NCBI GenBank assembly: GCA_021848555.1
Contig: JAJZUN010000171.1
Coordinates: 1 to 6,421, forward strand
From: Pseudomonadota bacterium
Lineage (GTDB): Bacteria > Pseudomonadota > Gammaproteobacteria > Burkholderiales > SG8-39
Direction of reading: 5' to 3'
DNA length: 6,421 nucleotides
Shown: positions 1 to 6,421 of the stretch, piece by piece
Position numbering within the stretch: position 1 is the first letter of the stretch
Layout of the letters: the number at the start of each line of letters is the position of its first letter
Made by a program: the position numbers and the translations under genes
Notes under the pieces: generated by a model
What the model saw: only the letters and a program-made list of their open reading frames with translations
What the model was told of the DNA's origin: nothing
Database searches by the model: none

Positions 1-2380
<2,380 letters not shown>

Positions 2381-2416
2381 TAACGGGTATGGGAGGGGGT
2401 CGGAGAGGAAGCGTGA

Positions 2417-2422
2417 ATTTTA
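2417..2422 (-). promoter_or_regulatory. Putative sigma70 -10 element of secA
   Basis: On the minus strand TAAAAT, in the context GGTAAAATTC, lies about 36 bases before the secA ATG and matches five of six consensus -10 positions. Transcription would start near 2410 and give a leader of about 30 bases. No convincing -35 is present: the hexamer at 17-base spacing is CGTTTT. The assignment rests on position and the -10 match alone. Confidence 0.5.
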
Positions 2423-2541
2423 CCATGCCTACCCCGGCCAAAACGGCGGGAACGGCGGCGTTCAGGGACCAAGACAGACGGGGCCGCGCCTCCATGAGGG
2501 GCAGTTTCGGCGGCGCAGCCTAGCCGGCACGCGAGCGCAGC

Positions 2542-2582
2542 GCGCATGCAGGGCGCACGGGCTTACCGCTCCCCTGCAGCGC
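2542..2582 (-). repeat. Imperfect inverted repeat downstream of the M23 gene
   Basis: Arms 2542-2553 and 2572-2582 pair over 11 bases with one bulge and enclose an 18-base loop. The repeat starts about 45 bases after the M23 stop codon and lies upstream of the secA -10. The stem is GC-rich and lacks a following U-tract. It could protect the 3' end or aid Rho-dependent termination, or it could be chance in GC-rich DNA. Confidence 0.35.
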
Positions 2583-2626
2583 ACTCGCCGAATCAGGCGC
2601 CGTGTCGCCGGGGATGAAACGGCAGC

Positions 2627-3565
2627 TTATTTCAACTTGACCGAAGCGGCCGAAACCTGGAGGAAGCGGTTCGGATTCTGTGCGACGCCCTTGTAGCGTA
2701 CCTCGAAATGCACATGCGGCCCGGTGGAGCGGCCGGTGGATCCGGATTCGGCGATGATCGCGCCGCGCTGCACCAGGTCGCCGGCCTTGACCAGCAGCTT
2801 GGAATTGTGCGCGTAGCGGGTGGTGAAGTCGTTGCCGTGGTCGATGTCTATCACATTGCCGTACTGCGGATGGAATTGGGCAACGACCACCAGGCCGCCG
2901 GCCGCTGCGTGGACGGCGGTACCGGTATCGACCAGGAAATCGATGCCTTCATGCAAGGCGTTCTGACCGGTTATGGGATCGATGCGCCAGCCGAAACTGG
3001 ATGCGTTCCAATCCACATCCACCGGTCTGACCGTAGGCATGAGCTTTTTCTTGACCCTGGCATCGAACAGCCGGTTTTCGACGATACCCATGTAGTCGTA
3101 GCGGTTTTCCATATGCTTGGAAAGCGCATCGAGCTGCCAGGTAAGCTCGTTCATGGACAGGTCCTGCACCGGAACGCTGGTGGACAGCGCTCCGCCGCGT
3201 CCGGGTGGCTCGCTCATGCGGAATTCCTGGGGCTTTACCCCCGCCAGCACCGACAGGCGCTCGCCCAGCGCGTCCAAGCGGACCAGTTGCGCCTGCATCT
3301 GCCCCAGCCGGACTGCCATCGCGTTCAGATTCTCGCGCATGAACTCCTTGGCATTCTGGGTCTGCTGCTCCTGCGCCGACAGCAGCAGCTGCTGCACCAG
3401 CGGCAGTTTTATCTCGGCAGCGTGGCGGAATACCAGGTAAAACATGGAACTCGACAAGCCCACCACGGCAGCCGCAAGCAGAGCCACGCCCAGCAGCAGA
3501 TGGCGCGTGTCCAGAGAAATCGACTTGGCCGTTGCCAGCCGGTTCGATACCAGAATAATATGCAT
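2627..3565 (-). CDS. Membrane-anchored M23 (LytM-type) peptidoglycan endopeptidase
   Basis: The gene encodes 312 residues. The N-terminus has basic residues (R9, K14, R21) followed by one hydrophobic segment at about 23-46, which suggests an N-in, C-out inner-membrane anchor with the rest in the periplasm. Residues about 50-107 are Gln/Leu/Ala-rich and helical, probably a coiled coil. A linker leads to the M23 domain at about 187-300. The zinc ligands H205 and D209 (HEGID) and H286, and the catalytic histidines H253 (YAH) and H284 (HVH), are all present, so this is predicted to be an active metallo-endopeptidase cleaving peptide cross-links, unlike degenerate activators such as EnvC. The start at 3565 has a good Shine-Dalgarno. 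It diverges from dciA and lies 246 bases before secA. The position between dciA and secA is conserved in many Beta- and Gammaproteobacteria, but I know no agreed gene name. Exact substrate and partners cannot be read from sequence. Confidence 0.93.
   Translation of the reverse strand: MHIILVSNRLATAKSISLDTRHLLLGVALLAAAVVGLSSSMFYLVFRHAAEIKLPLVQQLLLSAQEQQTQNAKEFMRENLNAMAVRLGQMQAQLVRLDALGERLSVLAGVKPQEFRMSEPPGRGGALSTSVPVQDLSMNELTWQLDALSKHMENRYDYMGIVENRLFDARVKKKLMPTVRPVDVDWNASSFGWRIDPITGQNALHEGIDFLVDTGTAVHAAAGGLVVVAQFHPQYGNVIDIDHGNDFTTRYAHNSKLLVKAGDLVQRGAIIAESGSTGRSTGPHVHFEVRYKGVAQNPNRFLQVSAASVKLK
3532..3561 (+). promoter_or_regulatory. Putative sigma70 promoter of dciA
   Basis: TTGCCA at 3532-3537 and TATAAT-like TAATAT at 3556-3561 are separated by 18 bases, and the -10 ends 27 bases before the dciA ATG. 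This is the best two-part promoter match in the window. It lies inside the first codons of the divergent M23 gene. The predicted start near 3568 gives a leader of about 21 bases. Confidence 0.6.
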
Positions 3566-3568
3566 GAT

Positions 3569-3575
3569 CCCCTCC
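3569..3575 (-). promoter_or_regulatory. Ribosome binding site of the M23 gene
   Basis: On the minus strand GGAGGGG ends three bases before the ATG (GGAGG five bases before), which fixes the start at 3565. The site lies just past the dciA -10 element, so the dciA transcript would begin opposite it. Confidence 0.7.
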
Positions 3576-3588
3576 GAGAGACAACGCC

Positions 3589-4020
3589 ATGCATTCCAAG
3601 AATCTACGCTCCTACCTGGACTCTGCAGTCGGCATTGCGGGCTTGTTACCCCAGGCGGAACGGCTTATCGAATTGCGGCGCATCTACAGCAAGCTGGTGC
3701 CGCAGCAGTTGTTGCGATCTTCGTCGATCGTCAACTATAAGCAGGGAAAGGTCGTTATCTTCGCGGAAAATAACGCTATTGCTGCCAAGCTTAGGTTGCT
3801 AAGCCCACGATTAGTCAACGATTTTTCGAAATGCGGAGTGCAGGTTACCGGAATTCGCCTTGAAGTGCAACCCCGCCAAGACCCGCCCAAGGCGCCCACC
3901 CCGAAGCAGGCCAAGCTCAGCGCGGCCGGGGCCGAGCAGCTGGAAGCGCTGGCCCGGCGCCTCCCGGATTCAAGGCTAAAACAAGCCCTTACCGGGATGG
4001 TCGAGCGGGAAAAGAACTAG
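3589..4020 (+). CDS. dciA: DUF721-family protein, probable helicase loader DciA
   Basis: This 143-residue protein fits the DUF721/DciA family, whose members load or operate the DnaB replicative helicase in bacteria lacking DnaC. The fold-typical region is residues about 13-95: a helical start (PQAERLIELRRIYSKLVP), a hydrophobic strand (GKVVIFAEN at 53-61), the helix AIAAKLRLLSPRLV at 63-76 that resembles the family's conserved LRLL..L core, and a final strand (VTGIRLEV at 86-93). A Pro/Lys-rich linker (about 95-108) and a charged helical tail follow. It is the only plus-strand gene here, convergent with lpxC and divergent from the M23 gene, the usual place of dciA between lpxC and secA. ATG at 3589 has a modest GAGAG at 3576-3580 as ribosome binding site. 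GC content rises sharply within the gene, from 26/60 bases at 3721-3780 to 47/60 at 3901-3960. The family assignment rests on pattern and synteny; the helicase role is inferred from family knowledge. Confidence 0.78.
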   Translation: MHSKNLRSYLDSAVGIAGLLPQAERLIELRRIYSKLVPQQLLRSSSIVNYKQGKVVIFAENNAIAAKLRLLSPRLVNDFSKCGVQVTGIRLEVQPRQDPPKAPTPKQAKLSAAGAEQLEALARRLPDSRLKQALTGMVEREKN

Positions 4021-4041
4021 GCGGCGCCGCGCGTCACGCGG
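4021..4041. repeat. Palindrome and small hairpin between convergent dciA and lpxC ends
   Basis: Directly after the dciA stop codon, 4021-4030 (GCGGCGCCGC) is a perfect 10-base palindrome. It overlaps a second short hairpin, CCGCG at 4027-4031 with CGCGG at 4037-4041, whose five-base loop contains the lpxC stop codon. There is no T-run on either side. It might slow converging polymerases or act as a weak bidirectional end, but short GC palindromes are common in this composition. Confidence 0.3.
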
Positions 4042-4948
4042 GCTGGGCGAGAAACCGGGTAAGCCCGGCTGGCGCATCCTCGACGCGATCGAAGCTCGCA
4101 TATTCCCAGGCAGAGGCATCGGCCAGGGTGGCGCGCAGCAGTGCATTATTCAGTCCGTGGCCGGACTTGTGCGCCGAAAACGCGCCTATCAGCGGATGGC
4201 CCAGCAGGTACAGGTCGCCGATTGCGTCCAGTATCTTGTGCTTCACGAACTCGTCGGCATAGCGCAGGCCGTCCGCATTCAGCACCCGGTATTCGTCCAT
4301 CACCACGGCGTTGTCCAGGCTGCCGCCCATGGCCAGTCCGCTGGCGCGCAGGGTTTCCACATCCTGCATGAACCCGAAAGTGCGCGCGCGCGCCACCTCC
4401 TTGACATAGGACGTTTCGGCGAAGTCCACCACCACCTTCTGGCTGGACTTGTCGAACACCGGATGATTGAACACGATGGAGAACGACAGTTTGAACCCGG
4501 CGTAGGGCTCGAACCTCGCCCATTTGTCGCCGTCTCCGACTTCCACCATTTTCTTGATGCGGATGAAGCGCTTGGCGACCGGCTGCTCGACCAGGCCCGC
4601 CGACTGCAGCAGGAACACGAAGGGCGAGGCGCTGCCGTCCATGATGGGGACCTCAGACCCGGTGAGATCGACATAGGCATTGTCCACCCCCAGCCCGGCG
4701 AAAGCCGACATCAGGTGCTCCACCGTCCCGACCTTGACGCTGCCCTCTTCCAGGGTGCTGCACAGCCGCGTATCGCCTACTTTGTAGGCGCCGGCGCGCA
4801 CGTCCGCCGGCTGCGGCAGGTCCAGCCGCCGGAACACGATCCCCGTGTTGGCCTGCGCCGGACGCAGCGTCAGCTCCACTTTCTCGCCCGAGTGCAGCCC
4901 CACGCCGGTCGCGCGAACTATGGACTTGAGGGTGCGCTGCTTCAACAT
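4034..4948 (-). CDS. lpxC: UDP-3-O-acyl-N-acetylglucosamine deacetylase LpxC
   Basis: LpxC is the zinc-dependent cytosolic deacetylase that removes the N-acetyl group from UDP-3-O-acyl-GlcNAc, the committed step of lipid A synthesis. The 304-residue length matches the family (about 305). Visible landmarks are the N-terminal TGVGLHSG (14-21), GTVEHLMSA with the catalytic E77 and zinc ligand H78, EVPIMDGSA (99-107), RTFGF (189-193), and [10 protein letters not shown] with the zinc ligands H237 and D241, then H264 in KSGHG as general acid/base. All catalytic residues are intact. The ATG at 4948 gives the family N-terminus but has only a distant AAGG (13 bases away) as Shine-Dalgarno. It lies 106 bases downstream of ftsZ with a probable promoter of its own, and its end converges on dciA. 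The C-terminal tail, ending in FLAQPA, differs from the E. coli AVLA-type end that FtsH recognises, so regulated proteolysis cannot be assumed. Confidence 0.98.
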   Translation of the reverse strand: MLKQRTLKSIVRATGVGLHSGEKVELTLRPAQANTGIVFRRLDLPQPADVRAGAYKVGDTRLCSTLEEGSVKVGTVEHLMSAFAGLGVDNAYVDLTGSEVPIMDGSASPFVFLLQSAGLVEQPVAKRFIRIKKMVEVGDGDKWARFEPYAGFKLSFSIVFNHPVFDKSSQKVVVDFAETSYVKEVARARTFGFMQDVETLRASGLAMGGSLDNAVVMDEYRVLNADGLRYADEFVKHKILDAIGDLYLLGHPLIGAFSAHKSGHGLNNALLRATLADASAWEYASFDRVEDAPAGLTRFLAQPA

Positions 4949-4987
4949 GAATGCGGTCTTGCCTTGTCTATCGAATCAAATATGTCA

Positions 4988-4996
4988 ATTTTATCA
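4988..4996 (-). promoter_or_regulatory. Putative extended -10 promoter of lpxC
   Basis: The minus strand reads TGATAAAAT, that is a TGn extension at 4994-4996 plus the -10 hexamer TAAAAT at 4988-4993. It lies 39 bases before the lpxC ATG, giving a leader of about 32 bases. The hexamer at 17-base spacing (GCGGCC) is no -35 and falls inside the right arm of the stem-loop at 5004-5041. The extended -10 may compensate. This would allow lpxC transcription independent of ftsZ. Confidence 0.6.
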
Positions 4997-5003
4997 TACC
5001 CAT

Positions 5004-5041
5004 CCTTGCCGGCCGCGCGACCCGGAGCGCGGCTGGCAAGG
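5004..5041 (-). terminator. Strong stem-loop after ftsZ, possible terminator or 3' end stabiliser
   Basis: Arms CCTTGCC+GCCGCGC and GCGCGGC+GGCAAGG form 14 Watson-Crick pairs interrupted by a single A/C mismatch in the ftsZ transcript, with an eight-base loop (5019-5026). The stem begins 13 bases after the ftsZ stop codon. No U-tract follows (the next bases are ATGGGTATG), so it is not a textbook intrinsic terminator. It may partly terminate, stabilise the ftsZ 3' end, or separate ftsZ from lpxC. Its arm covers the -35 position of the lpxC promoter. Confidence 0.5.
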
Positions 5042-5054
5042 GCAAGCGCAGGGC

Positions 5055-6206
5055 TCAGTCAGCCTGCTTGCGCAGGAATGCCGGAATGTCGTACTTGTCC
5101 ATCCCGTTCTGCTGCAGCGCCTCTATGGTCGAGGCGCGGTTCTTGCGGATCACCGCCGGCATGGCGTCCAGCACGGCATAATCGACCCCGTTCACGGGCA
5201 TGTTGTCGGTGCCGTTTTTCACCACCAGCTGCGGCTTGGTCTGGCGTATGGCCGCGGGCTGGCCCAGCCCGGTCGCGACCACGGTCACGCGCAGTTCGTC
5301 GCCCATGTCCTCGTCGTAGACCGCGCCCAGTATCACCGTGGCGTCTTCGGCGGCAAAGCTGCGTATCGTCTCCATCACCTCCTTGGTCTCGCGCAGCTTG
5401 AGGCCGGACCTGGCGGCGGTGATGTTGACCAGCACGCCGCGCGCGCCGGAGAGGTTGACGCCCTCGAGCAGCGGGCAGGCCACGGCCTGCTCGGCGGCGA
5501 TGTGCGCCCGGTCCATGCCCGAGGCGGAGGCCGAACCCATCATCGCCATGCCCTGTTCGTGCATCACGGTCTTGACGTCCTGGAAGTCGACGTTGATCAG
5601 ACCGCGGATGTTGATGATCTCCGAGATCCCCGCGACCGCGTTCTTGAGCACGTTGTCGGCGGCGCTGAACGCCTCTTCCATCGACACTTCCTCGCCCAGC
5701 ACCTCTTCCAGTTTTTCGTTGAGGATCACGATCACCGAATCGACGTTCTGCGCCAGTTCGTCGATGCCGCCCTCGGCGGCCTGCATGCGCTTTACGCCTT
5801 CGAAGGTGAACGGCTTCGTGACCACCGCCACGGTCAGGATGCCCATCTGCTTCGCCACTTCGGCCACCAGGGGCGCCGCGCCGGTGCCGGTGCCGCCGCC
5901 CATGCCCGCGGTGATGAACACCATGTGCGCGCCGGCCAGCGCCTCTTCGATTTCGTCGCGCGCCTCCATCGCGGCCGCGCGCCCGGCCTCGGGCTTGGCG
6001 CCGGCACCAAGCCCGGTCGCGCCGAGCTGGATCTGGTTCTTCGCCTGTCCGTGCGCGAGCGCCTGCGCGTCGGTATTCATGGCAATGAATTCCACCCCTT
6101 GCACGGTGTTGCGGATCATGTGATCGACGGCGTTGCCACCTGCGCCGCCCACGCCGACCACCTTGATCACGGTACCGTTGTTCTGTGCATCCACGATTTC
6201 AAACAT
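5055..6206 (-). CDS. ftsZ: Cell division GTPase FtsZ
   Basis: FtsZ is the tubulin homologue that polymerises with GTP into the cytokinetic ring under the inner membrane. The 383-residue protein has the nucleotide-binding GVGGAGGNAV (18-27), the tubulin signature GGGTGTG at 103-109, and the T7 loop NVDFQD at 205-210 with D207 and D210, which complete the GTPase site of the neighbouring subunit. The globular core ends near residue 316. A linker of about 55 residues leads to the conserved C-terminal peptide DIPAFLRKQAD, which binds FtsA, ZipA and other partners. Everything expected of a functional FtsZ is present, and the length equals that of E. coli. The ATG at 6206 has a near-perfect Shine-Dalgarno. 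It follows ftsA after 123 bases and precedes lpxC by 106 bases, a standard dcw order. No clear -35/-10 pair was found in the upstream gap, so transcription probably comes at least partly from further upstream. Confidence 0.99.
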   Translation of the reverse strand: MFEIVDAQNNGTVIKVVGVGGAGGNAVDHMIRNTVQGVEFIAMNTDAQALAHGQAKNQIQLGATGLGAGAKPEAGRAAAMEARDEIEEALAGAHMVFITAGMGGGTGTGAAPLVAEVAKQMGILTVAVVTKPFTFEGVKRMQAAEGGIDELAQNVDSVIVILNEKLEEVLGEEVSMEEAFSAADNVLKNAVAGISEIINIRGLINVDFQDVKTVMHEQGMAMMGSASASGMDRAHIAAEQAVACPLLEGVNLSGARGVLVNITAARSGLKLRETKEVMETIRSFAAEDATVILGAVYDEDMGDELRVTVVATGLGQPAAIRQTKPQLVVKNGTDNMPVNGVDYAVLDAMPAVIRKNRASTIEALQQNGMDKYDIPAFLRKQAD

Positions 6207-6210
6207 AGTG

Positions 6211-6217
6211 CCTCCTT
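6211..6217 (-). promoter_or_regulatory. Strong ribosome binding site of ftsZ
   Basis: AAGGAGG on the minus strand lies four bases before the ATG and fixes the ftsZ start. It is the strongest Shine-Dalgarno in the window, which fits the high FtsZ level cells need relative to FtsA. Confidence 0.85.
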
Positions 6218-6235
6218 CCGGGTCTTGGTTAAAAA

Positions 6236-6249
6236 GCGAACTGCGAACT
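6236..6249 (-). repeat. Tandem 7-base repeat in the ftsA-ftsZ gap
   Basis: AGTTCGC occurs twice without spacing on the minus strand (6243-6249 and 6236-6242), about 20 bases before the ftsZ Shine-Dalgarno and followed by TTTTT. It may be a protein site or replication slippage. No known operator is recognised. Confidence 0.4.
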
Positions 6250-6281
6250 CACCACCATCTGCGGCGACGGATGGCGCACCC

Positions 6282-6310
6282 CGCGGACCGGAACGACCGC
6301 CGGTCCCGCG
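6282..6310 (-). repeat. Imperfect hairpin in the ftsA-ftsZ gap
   Basis: GGACCGG at 6285-6291 and CCGGTCC at 6300-6306 pair perfectly over seven bases around an eight-base loop. Three more pairs (6282-6284 with 6308-6310) follow across one bulged base. It begins about 20 bases after the ftsA stop codon and has no following T-run, so it may be a processing or stability element in an ftsA-ftsZ message. Chance is possible. Confidence 0.4.
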
Positions 6311-6329
6311 AAGCGCACATCCCGCGCTG

Positions 6330-6421
6330 CTAGAAATTTCTCTGAAACCATTCCTTCATCCTCGACAGGATCTGCCTGAACGATGCGCCCTGCAGCGCCT
6401 GGATGCCGCGCTGGGTCTGCG
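6330..6421 (-). CDS. ftsA: Cell division protein FtsA, C-terminal 29 residues only
   Basis: FtsA is the actin-like protein that tethers FtsZ filaments to the inner membrane. Only the last 29 codons and the TAG stop (6330-6332) are inside the window. They read as a linker followed by SRMKEWFQRNF. The end is an amphipathic helix with alternating basic (R, K) and bulky hydrophobic (M, W, F) residues, typical of the FtsA membrane-targeting sequence in Betaproteobacteria. The identification combines this tail with its position directly upstream of ftsZ on the same strand. The rest of the gene lies beyond base 6421. Confidence 0.88.
   Translation of the reverse strand, partial: QTQRGIQALQGASFRQILSRMKEWFQRNF

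Larger units (their letters stand above)
2381..2626. other. Noncoding gap between the M23 gene and secA
   Basis: These 246 bases hold the end region of the M23 transcript and the secA promoter and leader. An imperfect inverted repeat (2542-2553 and 2572-2582, arms around TGCAGGG/CCCTGCA, 11 pairs with one bulged base, 18-base loop) follows the M23 stop on the minus strand. It has no T-run, so it is not a standard intrinsic terminator. No short reading frame here has a ribosome binding site or a recognisable product. In particular I see no SecM-like arrest peptide. Confidence 0.7.

Noticed and set aside
3734..3739. TATAGT on the minus strand inside dciA as -10 of the M23 gene
   Set aside because: A good hexamer, but no -35 at usable spacing and about 170 bases from the M23 start; too weak to annotate.
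4985..4990. TTGACA on the minus strand upstream of lpxC as a -35 element
   Set aside because: A near-consensus -35 (minus strand, about 4984-4989), but no -10-like hexamer follows at 16-18 bases (AAGGCA or CAAGGC), so the extended -10 just upstream is preferred.
4157..5401. A 414-codon plus-strand open frame across lpxC and the ftsZ end
   Set aside because: It runs across two well identified minus-strand genes and their promoter gap; it is an antisense artefact of base composition.
5338..6123. A 261-codon plus-strand open frame opposite ftsZ
   Set aside because: It is Ser/Ala/Pro-rich low-complexity translation with no ribosome binding site, antisense to a complete ftsZ.

Overview
The window is an ordinary, well conserved stretch of a high-GC Gram-negative chromosome: the end of the division and cell-wall (dcw) cluster running into secA. 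I see no transposon, prophage, CRISPR array, RNA gene or new multi-gene defence or metabolic system. The order ftsA-ftsZ-lpxC-(dciA, opposite strand)-M23 peptidase-secA, a beta-type FtsZ ending in IPAFLRKQAD, and an FtsA tail ending KEWFQRNF point to a betaproteobacterium. An order such as Nitrosomonadales is only a guess. In Escherichia coli the interval between lpxC and secA holds secM and there is no dciA (DnaC loads the helicase). Here dciA and an M23 peptidase take that place, an arrangement also found in Pseudomonas-type gammaproteobacteria.

Layout, right to left along the minus strand: the last 29 codons of ftsA (6330-6421, cut by the window edge); a 123-base ftsA-ftsZ gap with an imperfect hairpin and a small tandem repeat; ftsZ (5055-6206); a 106-base gap with a strong stem-loop next to an extended -10 promoter; lpxC (4034-4948). 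Then comes dciA on the plus strand (3589-4020), convergent with lpxC (13 bases apart) and divergent from the M23 gene (23 bases between start codons). The M23 peptidase gene (2627-3565, minus) follows. After a 246-base noncoding gap, secA (2380 down to the window edge, minus) lacks about its last 110 codons.

The genes serve envelope growth and division. FtsA and FtsZ build the cytokinetic ring. LpxC commits precursors to lipid A. The M23 enzyme is a membrane-anchored, catalytically complete peptidoglycan endopeptidase candidate. SecA powers export of envelope proteins. DciA, the likely replicative-helicase loader, is the one replication gene among them. Points worth a second look are mainly regulatory: a hairpin covering the -35 position of the lpxC promoter, a C-rich secA leader without a Shine-Dalgarno, overlapping divergent control at dciA/M23, and a steep change in base composition inside dciA.
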